From contig CM074858.1 of NCBI GenBank assembly GCA_037501455.1, positions 91,300,501 through 91,364,500 of the forward strand: DNA of 64,000 bases. Reading direction: 5' to 3'. The notes beneath the pieces are model-generated. The model was given only the letters and a program-made list of their open reading frames with translations. It made no database searches and was not told the DNA's origin. The DNA is from Lantana camara. Taxonomy: Eukaryota > Streptophyta > Magnoliopsida > Lamiales > Verbenaceae. Numbering within the stretch: position 1 is the first letter of the stretch; each line of letters begins with the position of its first letter. A program made the translations under genes and the position numbers. Shown one piece after another: positions 35,927-48,160 of the stretch.

Positions 35927-36290
35927 GTCGATGGCTCCTCAACCTCTCAAGGAGGGGGTGTGGGGGTATCCCTGATAAGCACGGAGGGCCAGGAGCTTGA
36001 TTTCGCCATCTCTCTAGATTTTTCGGCCACCAACAATGAAGCAGAGTATGAGGCGTTGATCGCTGGGCTCAAAATCGCAAAGGAACACGGGATTGAGAAG
36101 ATCCCAGTAACCACAGATTTCCAACTGGTAGCAAGCCAATTCCAAGGTTCCTACGAAGCGTGGGAGGAAACAATGATCAAGTATCTCGCTAAGGTCAAAT
36201 CCTTGGCGGCAGAATTCAAAGAGTTCACCTTGCAGCAGGTCCCTCGGGAAGAAAACGCTCGAGCGGATGCCCTTTCAAAATTTGCAAATG
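35927..36290 (+). pseudogene. Second, archaeal-type RNase H (aRNH) of Tat
   Basis: Begins VDGSSTSQGGGVGVSL directly after the TAG at 35924. It carries FSATNNEAEYEALIAGL (acidic residue in NNEAEY), PVTTDFQLVASQ and VPREENARADALSK. The usual TDSQLV reads TDFQLV. A second RNase H of this plant/archaeal type next to the retroviral one is a known mark of the Tat lineage. It would degrade the RNA strand of RNA-DNA hybrids. The frame is otherwise open and continues into integrase. Confidence 0.9.
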
Positions 36291-37593
36291 GGATGAGGGG
36301 CTCCAAGGATCAGAAAGTCACCTACTTGTCAAGCAAGGGAAGGGTGATCGATGGCGAGGCAGAAATCATATGCTCCATCGACCCAGCAGAACCTTGCTGG
36401 CTCAACGAATTCATACTATACCTGAGGGATGGAGTTCTGCCCGGCGATAGGAACGAAGCAAGGCACCTCAAGTATAAAGTGCCAAGTTATTCCCTAGATT
36501 CAAAAGGGAGGTTGTACAAGAGAGCATTTATGGGGCCAACCAAGCGGTGCCTCCGCCCCTCTCAAGCCCAGGATGTCCTGGAGGAAGTTCACAATGGTCA
36601 ATGCAGAAATCATGCGGGTGGTCGATCCTTGGCAAAGAAAGTTTCCAGGAGCGGGTTCTACTGGCTCACTCTAAATGAAGACGCCAAGGAATACGCCTGC
36701 AAATGCGTTAACTGCCAGAAACACGCCAACATTCCGCACCTGCACCCTACAGAAATGGTCCCTGTAGACATATGTTGGCCTTTCGATCAATGGGGAATCG
36801 ACATCGTGGGACCCCTCCCGCTCGCGACTGGTCAAAGACAATACTTGCTGGTCGCCATGGAATACTTCTCCAAATGGGTCGAAGCCCAGCCAACTGCGAA
36901 AATCACAGACAAATTTATCCAGAACTTCCTATGGCGAAACATCATTTGCAGGTTCGGGGTCCCTAGGGTCTTGATCTGCGACAACGGAACTCAGTTTCAG
37001 AGTGCTAGTACCAGATCTTATTGCTCAGATATGGGAATCAGCCAACGCTTCTCCTCGGTCGGCCATCCCCAAGCGAACGGCCAGGTTGAGGTAATCAATC
37101 GTATCATTATCCAGAACCTCCAAACCAGGCTGGAGGCCAAGAAGGGAGCCTGGGTCGAAGAACTTGAGGGGGTCCTATGGGCCTACCGCACCACGCCCAG
37201 AACCGCGACAGGGTTAACACCGTTCTCAATGGTTTATGGGTCGGAGGCCATGGTCCCAGCAGAACTCCTACATCAAAAAGCAAGGGTATCCAACTACCAT
37301 CTTGCCAGAATGCAGAAGACCGAGCACATGAGCTCGACACCATTGAAGAAATACGACAGAAGGGTTTTCAATGCATGCAACAATATCAAGCCACTATGGC
37401 TCGAACTTACAACAAGGGTGTTAAGCCTCGCGCTTTCCAGATAGGCGACCTAGTTCTCAAAAAGGTTGAAGTGACCAAACATGTGGGCAAACTACAACAC
37501 AACTGGGAAGGCCCATACCGTATCGCAGAAGTGGGTGGCAACAAGGCTTACCACCTGGAGGACATGGAGGGAAATACCATTCCCAGGTCCTAG
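36291..37593 (+). pseudogene. Tat integrase
   Basis: The zinc site is present: HNGQC...NHAGG...CKCVNCQKHAN (about 36590-36730). The catalytic core has WGIDIVGPLP, LICDNGTQFQS and GHPQANGQVEVINR, giving the D, D and E residues. AYRTTPRTATGLTPFSMVYG follows. Near 37290 a one- or two-base shift moves the end (GDLVLKKVEVTKHVGKL, NWEGPYRIAEV) into another frame, which stops at 37591-37593. Except for this shift the integrase is well preserved. Confidence 0.92.
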
Positions 37594-37626
37594 AACGCTC
37601 ACAACCTTAAGAAGTTTTACGTTTGA

Positions 37627-38356
37627 AATTATCTTTGGTTGTAAGTGACATTTTGTACCTATTTTGAACTTATTCGCAGTAATAAAAGTCTTTTCAGTCA
37701 ATCTGAATTTGTCGCACCAGTCAATCTGGGTATATTTTTTGAGTTGCGGATCCTCCTTAAGAACACGTTGCACGCATTTGATATTCTATCAATGCCTTGG
37801 GGAGGGGGTCCAGCCCCCTCCCCCCCCTCCCCCCCCCCCCCCGCGGCCCCCGATGAGTGTAAAGGGAGAGAGACACAGAGCAATCACAACTCGTTTCAAC
37901 CCAGAACCCATGGTCGTTTTGAGCCAGTACTCCGTCAAATTTCACAAGATGATTTCAATAATAACTTAGAGACATACCAGCAACACGAAAAGCAGTTAAA
38001 CGAAGAGAAATCAAAGAAGGAAGACTAAAAACTCCATTCATAAAAGGGGTCCAGCCCAGATAACGTACAAGTTTGAACAAAGAAATGTAATTACAAAAAA
38101 TGGAGCAAGTCTACATGCACGAGTCAAGAAAGGGGAGCAGGAGGATCTACGAAAGCAGCAGCACTTTCTTTGATAAAGGTGGCCGTTGAATGTGAAGTGG
38201 CAGGAACAGGCTCTCTCTTGGTAAGCACTTGGTTGGACGAAGCGTTGCCAGTGGAGGGATCGCCAAGGCGGGGCCGTTTGGATCAGCATCTGAAATCCCA
38301 TCGTCCTTCGACCCACTGTTGGAAGGAATGAATGTTGCGAGTAAAGTCTCTTTAGC
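37627..38356. other. Tat spacer between pol and antisense gene, with poly-C tract
   Basis: No plus-strand gene is supported. A tract of nearly pure C (about 37818-37843) lies in the spacer. On the minus strand it is a poly-G tract just past the 3' end of the antisense gene. The remainder is probably the 3' untranslated region of that gene. Confidence 0.55.
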
Positions 38357-38814
38357 CTACGTTAGATCTACTGGACCCGACAGCTCAATCTCCGACTCAG
38401 GACGCTTGTCTGCTTTCGCGTCTGTCCACTCCACTGCCCAACGTGTAGGGCTTGGCACTCCAGTCCGGCTCCTCATCCTCTCCATCTTCCTCCTCCACCA
38501 CTTGAGATCGGGCCTCTTCGAAATCCCGCGAGCCAAGAAATCTTCGGGGAGCGTATTCGTGACATAGCCATTAGCGGCGTTGAGCTTCTTGGCTTCGTTG
38601 AGCAATTCGTGGGGAATCGGATGGTGAAGATAGATTTGGGACAAGGCTCTCATAAACCCGGTCTCTATGTCTGAAACCCCCAAAAGGTCGGAGACTGAGT
38701 CAAACGCCTCGGATCGCAGGAACTCTGCCACGGCACTGTCCTTGATTTGGGGCAGCAACTTCTCGAGTGTCCAGAAGGCCGTTTTCGTCCCATCTTTCTA
38801 CCCTTCCACGAATC
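38357..38814 (-). pseudogene. Antisense Tat gene, C-terminal part
   Basis: Read on the minus strand from the insertion point of the nested copia element. A TAG lies at 38798-38800, then KDGTKTAFWTLEKLLPQIKD, then FDSVSDLLGVSDIETGFMRA and further to a stop at 38357. It continues the coiled-coil exon that ends at 59464 on the other side of the nested insertion; joining the two across the duplicated gaatc keeps the frame. No known domain is recognised in this tail. Confidence 0.75.
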
Positions 38815-40771
38815 TGTTAGGAATAGTACCCTAGAAAGCCGATTGTATATCCGCTTTGTGCTTTTCCTTATTGTAATCACAGATAATCTTTGAATGAAAT
38901 AACGAATTGAGGCAACACTTCTTTACATGCTCTTGTTTGGTATGCGTTTACTTTATCTGTGCATGTATAAGAACTCCCCTAATCCTGATGACTTTAGGAC
39001 TCTACCATTTAGGTGAAATGGTTCATGAAACGAGCCCTATATCACATAAGTCATGATTAGTAAAATACTCCAAGCCGATGAGTCCTACAGACAATGGGAG
39101 TGTCAACCTGACTCCTCTAAGGCTTGCTTGTGGGATCACGCCCTTAAGAAGGACCACCTTGTTTCATGGAGGTGCAAAGTGTATAGTTGATACGTGCGTG
39201 ATACATGAGGGTGCTTACTTTAATAAGTAAGTTCACTAAGGTGCCCCGTGTGAGAACATTCCTAAATGGGAAAGGAAGTTTCTATTTCAGGAAATGGAAA
39301 CTTCCAGATTAGGAAATATCTCACGAGTCATTGATGTGATTAATTGATCCTTAGACTTGAGGTTCCTTGCCACTTTATGAGTTAACTCTGTAGTCTTAGG
39401 TATAAGCTTTAAAGGGTGTCGCCTTAGACAACTGATTCAACGCTTATGCTGGGGCTGCACAAGTGATTCATGAAAGTGAATGAGAATGAAGAAAGGACCT
39501 ACACTTGCATTTGCAAGGTGATCTCTTATTGTGTAAGTCATTCATATGCCATATGGAGTCCTTGGCCAAGGTAGTAGATCAAGACATCAAGAAAAGGGTT
39601 TCTTGGATTGAGATCAAATGGATATGAAATGCACTTAGCTTTAAGACCGGATTATTAGGGTTCTGATTATTCCCTTGCCCTAGATCTTGGTTGAGAGATA
39701 GTAAGTAGGAGGATTGTATCTCACATGAATCAATGACTTAAAGGTTCTGTCGAATCTGAACATTCCAATTCAGCTAGGGGTTAAACACCTGTTGCTAGGC
39801 TATGGTCGATTAATCTGTGGACTGATTAATTAATTAGTGAATTAATTAATTAGGGTCACTGCTAATTGAATTGAGAACCTAGAGGGTCACACACAACAAC
39901 TTGGTTACATGAGTTGAGGCTTAAAACTGATTAAACGAGTTAATCGGGCCAAGAGGGTTCCACATGTGTGAAATCACATGTGTGGCTCACGTGAGTGACA
40001 CGTTTTACTGTGACACGTGTCACACACGTGTGAATATATATATATATTGTATATATATGTTAAATAATTAAATGTGTTAATTATTTAATAGAGTTTGGTT
40101 TAATTTTGAATTAAAAAGAAAGTCTAATTTTGGAGAAAAATAATCTAGTTAATTAATTACGAATTAATTAATTAGATAAAATAAGTTATTTATTTTTTAA
40201 ATAAATAAAGTATAAAATTATCCAAAAATAGTTTGGATATTTTTAGCTCTCTTGAAAGTTGATTTGAATTAGAATTCAAAGTCAAAGTCAAAATTACTTG
40301 ATGATCAAGTAATAGGAGAGAGGGACCAAATCCTTAGTCCATAAGGACTAGGTTCGGCCGCCCCTTCCCTTTCCTATATATAGGGGAGCTCATGCTCCCC
40401 TTAGAGAGCTAATTGGCAATTCTTTTGGTTCATGTGTTAAACACCTTCCTTTCTCCAAGATCAAATAAACCCTAGGTTAAGCCTAAACACTAACTAGAGA
40501 ACTAGCATCCTTACTAGTTAGATTGTGATCAAGTTGGTGGACTATCTCTAGAGAGCTTCAAGTTAGAAGTTTGAAGATTCGAGCTTTACCAAGGAGAGGG
40601 GATCAAGCCGTGAGAAGAGCGTTCTTGGGTGGCTTGAAACGCTTCAAGAAAGAATAAAAGAAAAGTAAGTTTTCTATCTCTACGAATTTGGTTACACGAT
40701 TGCGAGTCCAAGATCCTTTTGTTGGGAAAGTTTTTTAAATTCCGCTGCTTTCTGATTCGTGTTTTCCAACA
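38815..40771 (+). repeat. 5' LTR of the nested copia element
   Basis: Runs from TGTTAGGAATAG to TTTCCAACA. The G-box array at 39961-40032 keeps only three CACGTG copies; two others read CACATG and one CACGTT. The TATATATA box is near 40376. Confidence 0.95.
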
Positions 40772-40773
40772 AG

Positions 40774-40786
40774 TGGTATCAGAGCC
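40774..40786 (+). other. Primer-binding site (tRNA-iMet), nested copia element
   Basis: TGGTATCAGAGCC two bases after the LTR. Confidence 0.93.
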
Positions 40787-43076
40787 ACCTCGTTAATTGT
40801 GTTTCTGATTCGTCTCAATTATTCTGAATTTGGTAGAAATTCTTAGGCTAAGATGCGAATTAGGTATTCATGAGTTCTTTTAGAAAGCCTGAAATACGAA
40901 ACTGTAATTTTTCCTGAATTTCTAAAACTGTTTTCTCAAATCGTGTTTTTGAAAATTGTTTTAGTTGAAATTTATCTAAATCGAATTTTTTGAAACGGGT
41001 TTTGGAGAAACTTTAAAAATACGAAATGAACACGAAATAGGACGAGCCTAGGCGTGCTAGCAAGTCGCACGCCTAGCCCGTCGCCGCCGCCCAGCCCTCC
41101 CGCAACCGCGCGGGAGGCCATCCCGCCCGCGCCTAGGCGCGACTGCTCACCTGTCCCGCAACCGCGCGGGACAGCCGCCCGCACCGTCCCGCAACAGAGC
41201 GGGACGCCCTGGCCGAGACCGCCCGCCATCGGGCGGGCATCGCTGCGCGCGACAAGCTCACGAGGCGCGCGCCCAGCACACGCACGCGGGCGGCGATTGC
41301 CGCACGCTGTGCCCACAGCTGGCGAGCGCGCGCGTGCCTGATGCCGCGCGGCGGTGCCCTCCTTTGGGCGGATGGTTTCGGGCCAATCTTCGTGTTTCGT
41401 GTTTCGTGTTTTCGATCCTTGAAAATCCCGATTTAATTTTATTTTAAAAATCAGTTTTGCTGAAATAAAATTATTTTAAAATTTTTTGATTAAATTGGGA
41501 TTTTTGAGAAATTAAAGCGATTTGGATTTTGGGAAAATTATGAACTTTATTTTCTGAAAATAAAGAAAGAATAAAATTATTAATTTTTGAAATTAATTGG
41601 AATTTTATTGGTTTATTGTTTTTCAGGTTTTATAGAAAAGGCTCTTGAACAAGAATTGCATGTAAGTCATGTTTTAAGCTATTAAAGGTTAAAGCGAGAA
41701 TTTTAATTTATTGGTTAAATTTAAATTCTTGCAAAAGCATGTTAGGTGATCATGGGTTTAGATCTATGTATGGTTTTAATTTATGCACATGGATGGTTTA
41801 AATTGGGGTTGGAGCCCTATAGTTGCGTTTTTCAATTGAGGTTGGAGCCTCACTTATGTGAGTACTGTTATGTTATTTATTATGTGGCTTTCCATATTAC
41901 TGTTTTTGAGGCCGGGGTATGCCCCGTGTAATTGTCTAAGGCCAATATGAAGATTGAGCCTTATTACTTTATGTCTTTTTCTTTTTATTGTAATTTGAGA
42001 GTAGAGATAGGTGGTGAGGTTTTATTTTCATTTTGGAGACAATGCACCCATGGAGTAAGATGGACCACATTCAAGTAACAAGGAGGCCATAAGTGAAGAC
42101 CCCTCAAAATGTTAGGGAGGGGAATCTCAATTGTTAAATGTAATAGAGATAGGGCTCGTATTTTGTTACCGCTTTCCCTTATGTGATTTAAACTGTTTAT
42201 GTGGCATGTATGTTAGAACTTGTGATTGTGGAGTGGCTCCCACAAATCACGCATAAGATAGGTAGAACCCATGATTATTACATGTTAGTATCTTGCTAGG
42301 ACATGTTATCTGTTTATGTGCTTGTTTGAAATGCATTTAAGTGGACTTGCATTAATCAAGACTAATAAAATTGGATAACATATATGTTGGTGAGGTCGAA
42401 CCGGACAACTCTCCGGTTGATTCGAAAATTCCCATTAAATATTAAGCCAATTTCGAACAAATAGGTATTTAAATTCGAGATGGAAATTTTGAATTAAATT
42501 CCTAGCATTCCATCAATAGGTTTTAAGTTTAGTAAGTGAAGCTAGTTATTGTCCGCGAGTCGTGGGATAGCTAGTGAAGCTTATTAGTTCTTAGTTACCT
42601 AATTGATCATTTTAAATGGTCAATATTTCGTGATCAATTTTGGCAAGGGCGATGTCCGCGAGTCGTGGGTCGTTCGAACTAAGTTTTGGTCATGATCTTA
42701 TGATTGATGGGTCTAGCTTAACGCCTAAGTAAATATGGATGTCGCACGAGTCGTGGGTCCATATTGAAAGATAGGTCATGCAAAAACAATTACTAAGAGT
42801 TCTAAAGGTGTTAGAATTGGTAAGTTGTACCTACCTAGGGTTCTTACTTAGAATGTCCGCGAGTCGTGGGTTCGAGGTAAAATGCCTAGGATCTTAGTAC
42901 CCATTGGGAAACGTGTTCCTCTTAGATCTTTGGGAATTATAGATCTTTGAAAAACAGTGGGAGCTACATTAGATTAAAGACCTTATCTTTTGTATATCGT
43001 TATAATTCAGCATGCTCACTAGTTCTCTGTTTTACCATTTAGGTCGTAGATTCTGTGATTCTCTACGTGTTTTGAA
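40787..43076 (+). other. Untranslated leader of the nested copia element
   Basis: 2.3 kb without a convincing gene. A GC-rich block lies at 41040-41400, with three hairpins of the form TCCCGC-aaccgc-GCGGGA (41098-41115, 41153-41172, 41187-41206). The 17-bp motif TGTCCGCGAGTCGTGGG recurs at 42550-42566, 42653-42669, 42740-42757 (variant) and 42854-42870, in the same places as in the other copy. Open frames in the GC-rich block lie on both strands and are not conserved between copies. Confidence 0.8.
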
Positions 43077-43315
43077 ATGGCAACCAAAAACCCTCTTGTA
43101 TCGTTCCTCGAGTCAAACAAGTTGACTGGTCCCAACTATTCTGATTGGCTGAGGAATCTCAAAATCATTTTAGATTCTGAGAAGAGAACTTATGTTCTCT
43201 TCGAAGGGGAGCCTAGTCCCCAAGGGGAGGCTCCCACTCGGGCCGAGCGGGATGCGATTCAGAAGTGGAAGGATGATAATCTCCAAGCCCGTTGCCTTAT
43301 GTTGGCTAACATGTC
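43077..43315 (+). pseudogene. Copia gag, N-terminal part, interrupted
   Basis: Starts at ATG 43077 with MATKNPLVSFLESNKLTGPN and runs to LANMS, where the chromovirus inserts in atgtc. It continues at 53804. The start codon is intact here, unlike the copy at 26827. Confidence 0.93.
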
Positions 43316-44354
43316 TGTGACACCCCGACTTTCAGACCGTACAGGTATGACGTATGTGCGCATTTAAAATTATTATTTACGCATTTTATATTTATTCTAA
43401 TTGTTTATTTGAATTATTTAATTTTAATTCTTATATGAATTATTTGAATTTACATGAAATATTTGAATTATAAGTCAAAAATTTGCCTCAAGTGGTTTAG
43501 GATATGTGAAGTTATAACACCCCGACTCACAGTCGGTACAGGTAAATTATATGATTTAATATTATTTGCGTTTTAGATTGTTTGTATAGGACTATTTTGA
43601 ATTAATTACGCTTATACGGATTATTTGGATTAAAGTTGCATGCGTGTTATTCGTTTTAAATTGGGTTGGCCTTATTTGAGCCTGTATTTGTTGAACCGAA
43701 CCAACTTGAACCGGGAACCTTGAACCGAACCCGTGAACCGAATCGGTCCAGCCCTTAAAGGCTGAACCATTCTCCCTTTTCCTTCATTACGTTCAGCAGC
43801 AACTCAAGCCAAGCAAGAGAGCCAAACCCCAAGATTTGATCATCAAACTTTCCAAGCCAAGTTCTCTCTCGTTTCTTCGTCTTTTCTCGAACTTAGGTAG
43901 GTTTCGGAATCCCCTCGTCATGCTCTTCAATTCCATGGTTTAATTTCTGAGTTTGGTGTGAGTTTGTTTTGCCTTTGCTCCCCTACGTGAATAGTAAGGG
44001 TTTAGCTATAATGGTGATTTCTTGCTCTTTGCTTGAGATGATTGATTCCTAGCTTCTTGTATGAGTTGTATAGGTTATATATGTTGCATTTATTGCATTT
44101 TATCTTTGGTTGGTTGAGTATCTTTGAATGATCATGATTTTTGCTTGAATTTTTCGTTTCAATGATCATGGCTTTTAATTCCATTTTCTTGAGCTATTTG
44201 AGTGACAACATGTTAAGTATGATTTATTTGAATTGTGTGTGTGTTTTGAGAAGTTGTGGCAATTTATAGGGTTGGTTTTTGGCCATTTTTGGCACTTTTT
44301 CGAGCTTCCCCTGTTTTCTGTGTTAAATTCTGTTCCAGCTTTTCGAACCAGGCC

Positions 44355-44475
44355 GGAACGGCCGTTCCCGCCCCAGTTTTAAACTGGGAACGACCGTTCC
44401 CAGGCCATACTGTTCATGACCGAGAGTGGGAACGACCGTTCCCAGTTTGTACTGGGAACGGGAACGGCCGTTCCC
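44355..44475. repeat. Palindrome array, chromovirus LTR
   Basis: GGAACGGCCGTTCC (44355-44368), GGGAACGACCGTTCCC (44386-44401 and 44428-44443) and the perfect GGGAACGGCCGTTCCC (44460-44475), alternating with cccagttt...actggg inverted repeats. The same array is in the 3' LTR near 51949-52069. Confidence 0.88.
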
Positions 44476-44505
44476 ATTGCCGGAAACCCTTCTTTTGAAA
44501 AAGAA

Positions 44506-44637
44506 ATCCGCGGGGGTGGATTTTTCCTTTGAAAAAAATCCATGGGGGTGGATTTGAGGCAGTAGCTTCTGAAAAATCCATGGGGGTGGATTTTCCCCTT
44601 TGGAAAAATCCATGGGGGTGGATTTTCCCCTTTGAAG
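44506..44637. repeat. Four tandem AATCCA-TGGGGG-TGGATT hairpins, chromovirus LTR
   Basis: Four units with stem AAATCCA/TGGATTT and loop (c/t)GGGGG, spaced by about 30-40 bp. They directly follow the palindrome array. The 3' LTR copy lies near 52100-52231. Each loop is a G5 run. Confidence 0.85.
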
Positions 44638-46218
44638 AATTCAAGACCTGAAAGCTGCCACTGCTTCTCTTTGCTTTAATTATGCATTTTTATGACTTTA
44701 ATTGCTTCTCTTTTGCATGATTAATTGTTATAACTTAATTGTTTTGCGTACTAAATTGTGATTAAATATGTTGTGCTATAACTATGCAATTATATGACTT
44801 AATTGTGATATTTTTGTGAACATGATCCATGCATTTTGCCGGGCGTCTTCTTTGGTACATTATTGAGTCTAAGTCTCGGGTCTTGTCTTCTTTTGTTTCA
44901 GAGCCTCTTCCGGAAGTTCGTGAGCCCGAGGTTTAAGTGTTCATTCGCCCATTTTGCCTTCCTTCTACTTTTGCAAAGGTGAGGTTAGGATCCTTTGTAT
45001 TAGATAAGCGACCTAAGACCTATTACGTGTTGTTTTCTTACCCTGTATGCGAATATATATACTTATATATATGTATTAAATACGAGTGCTTAAGGTATGT
45101 TATGATTTTGTGAAATAAGCTTTACGTCTTCGAAATTGGTATAAGTATTGGCATAAGTAAGCTATACTTTGAAATTCGTTAGTCGTATGTGATATGTTTG
45201 AGCGAGTTGTACCCTGAAAGATGGGAATTTGGTTTGATTTGGTTTGTTGGGCCCGGAGACGTGGGTAAGGGAGACCCGGGACGACCACGGGGTCGCCGGT
45301 TATGACCCCTGTGCACGTTCTCATTTGAGGTATTCACGTACGACCTATGGAGGTTGGGAAGGCGTGGTATCTTGAGCCCTCGGTGGATAACCGGGGAAGG
45401 CATATCGTGGGTTAGCTGCCCCGTATGTGTTTGGTAATGTAGGTGTTAGGGTTTGATTCCCGATACACCATGGATGTGGGGTGGATGTGATTTGAATTTG
45501 ATTTTATGTTATGTTTGATGGAGTAAGGGATAGTCCGTTCTCGCCGGACTTATGTTTATGTTATGTTTGATAGATTATGGATCGAGATAGGTTTTCCTTT
45601 ATATTATGAGATAGGTTTTCCTTTATATTATATGCTATCTTTGGAAAATGATTTGGGTATGAAAAACCCTATCCTCGATTCATGACTATCACCTTTGTAA
45701 TATGCTTTGCTCTCTACGTATTTAGGTGTGGGTGTGCGTTTAGCCCCCTCACTCAGTCGAGTTTTGACTGACCCCTCTCTTTTCCCACCTTCAGTGCAGG
45801 TTGTTTCGAGCTAGGCGGGGAAGTGCGAGTCTTGGTCTTGTACTTGTGTGTCTAGGTCGAGTTGCATCCATACTTCTTGCATTTTGGTTACTCTTATGAT
45901 GTATTTGATGCTAGAAGCGTATTTTGAAGAGTTATGGGCTTTTGATGTATATACTCGATCTTTTGGGCCGTGAGGCCATGGTATTTGGTATAAGTGTTAG
46001 ATATAGAGCTCTTTTCGATCCTTATGTTATGGCTTCCGCATTTATGTGTTTATATTTGCGCGCTCTGTCCGAGTTTTAGCCCCGCTTAGCCTAAGGAGTG
46101 AGTGTAGGTTCCGTTCGCTTAGACTTGGACTCATGTATGGAAATCCATTTCATATGTGGGTTCGGGTTTAAGTGCGGGGGATGTGGTGGCCACCGCTCCG
46201 GGCGTCACATCCTTAAAG

Positions 46219-46230
46219 TGGTATCAGAGC
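46219..46230 (+). other. Primer-binding site (tRNA-iMet), chromovirus
   Basis: TGGTATCAGAGC, nine bases after the LTR end. Confidence 0.93.
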
Positions 46231-46406
46231 TCTCGGTTGCAAAACCGGAGCTCTAGAGTCGAGTCGGGTGAGTCTAGGTCGTTCGGCTTAGGACAACGTG
46301 GTTATATGCATTTATGGGATTATTTGTTTTTCTTCTTGTTAATTGTGTACATGAACATGTACTAACCCTCACGCATATGAATTGGAATCTTTTCCTTTGT
46401 AGAAAT

Positions 46407-48160
46407 ATGCCTCCCCGAAGACACCACCGCCGAGATAGATCTCCGGAACATCGTCATCACCGAGATCATTCTCCACACCCGGAAGATAATAATCCACCAC
46501 CACCACCCCAAATGGATCCGGGCAATTTCATGGAGAGATTAGCGGTATATTTGGAACAAAGGGCTCAGGAAAGAAACAATGCACCTCCAGCTGGGAATCA
46601 TGGAGGAAATCTAATTACAGCTACTCTCCGGGAGTTTAAGATCCAAAATCCACCGGTTTTCGTGGGTGGAAATGATGTCCAAGCAGAAGAATGGCTCGTG
46701 CAAACTAACCGGATATGGAATCTCATACCGTGTGGGCCTATGGAGAAGCTACAATGCACACTTACCATGATCCAGGGCCAAGCTTATAGTTGGTGGTCAA
46801 GTTTGCAAGGAAGATTAGAGGCTACCGAGGAGGAGATCACATGGGAGGTGTTTGTTCGTGAATTCAAGAATAAATATATTCCCAAAGCTACAAGAAATCG
46901 AAGGGTGAGAGAATTTATGGAGCTCAAACAAGGGGGTATGTCCGTCACTGATTATATCAACGAGTTTGAAAGGCTCTCTCGTTATGCCCCGAACATTGCC
47001 AATGATGATGAAAGCAAGGCTTCTCAATTCCTCCAAGGACTTCGGGAGGATATGAAAGATGCTCTAGAGGCTTCTAACACAAGTACTTGGGCGAAAGTCA
47101 CGGACAAAGCTCTAAGAGTGGAAGAACGGGTTGTGATGAGGAGGAAGAGTACTTATACCGGACAAGGGTCTAACTTGGGGAATTTTAATAAATTCGGGAA
47201 AAGGCCGGCATTTAAAACATTTCAGCAAGCCAAGCCTCAAAATAAACAACCTCGACCCGCGGGACCCAATCAACCGAATCGACCCTTAGCACTTCCGGCT
47301 CCACCTAAAGTGCAATGTACCTATTGCAAGGGTCCTCATCACGTGGATAATTGCTTTAGGCTTCATAAGAGGTGTTTCATTTGTGGGGCACAGGATCATA
47401 TGGTGAACACATGCCCGAAGAAGCAAGATAACCCGAGGCCTGCAATCCAAGCTAGGGCTTACGCATTGGGAGTTGAGGAAGAGCAAACTGTGGAAATCGA
47501 CCCAAATGCCGTGATCGAAGGTACTATAAGCATTCATGGCACTACATTACATGCATTATTTGATCCCGGGGCCACTCATTCCTTTATTTCCCGGGATATT
47601 GCCGCTTCTATGTGCTTGCCTATTTCCTTGTGTGCGCATGATTACGTGGTTAGCTCCCCTCTTGGTGGTAGTTTAGTAACTTGCAGGGTTTTTCGGGGTT
47701 GTCCGGTTAGCTTCGAAGGCCGAGTTTTCCTCGCAGATTTGATTGAAATGCCGATGCAGAGGTATGATGTAATCTTGGGTATGGATTGGTTGTATGAACA
47801 TGGGGCTCAGATGGATTGTCGGGTTAAGAAAGTTTCTTTTGGTTCAGTGGTGTTTAAGGGCGAAAAGGTGAAGTTAAGCCCGTTTATTTCTTTTGTTGAG
47901 GCGAGTAAACTGGTCCGGGACGGTGCGACAGGTTTCGTGGCCTATCTTTTGAATAGACCGAAGGATCAGGCCAAACTTGAGGAGACGGAGGTCGTGCGAG
48001 AGTATATCGATGTTTTCCCTGAGACTTTGGGTTCTCTACCGCCTGATAGGGACATCGAGTTCGTAATTGACCTTTATCCCGGAGCAGAGCCTTTCTCGAA
48101 GACTCCCTACAGAATGGCTCCTGCAGAGTTAAAGGAGTTAAAACGCAGCTTGATGAGCTT
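46407..48160 (+). pseudogene. Chromovirus gag and protease (upstream half of gag-pol)
   Basis: The start is placed at ATG 46407 (MPPRRHHRRDRSPEHRHHRD); an upstream in-frame ATG at 46314 would add an unrelated leader. Gag core motifs include PPVFVGGNDVQAEEWL and FKNKYIPKATRNRRVREF. Two zinc knuckles follow, CTYCKGPHHVDNC and CFICGAQDHMVNTC (47315-47414). The aspartyl protease motif reads LFDPGATHSFIS at about 47556-47590, with proline where the family has serine or threonine. The frame then runs to ELKELK and is shifted near 48143, where one base appears deleted. Apart from this shift the frame has no stop. Confidence 0.94.

Larger units (their letters stand above)
43316..46209 (+). repeat. 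5' LTR of the nested chromovirus
   Basis: TGTGACACCCCGACTTTC to GGGCGTCACA. It includes a palindrome array (44355-44475), a hairpin array (44506-44637) and the conserved block ggtgaggttaggatcc near 44979. No coding is supported. Confidence 0.96.
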
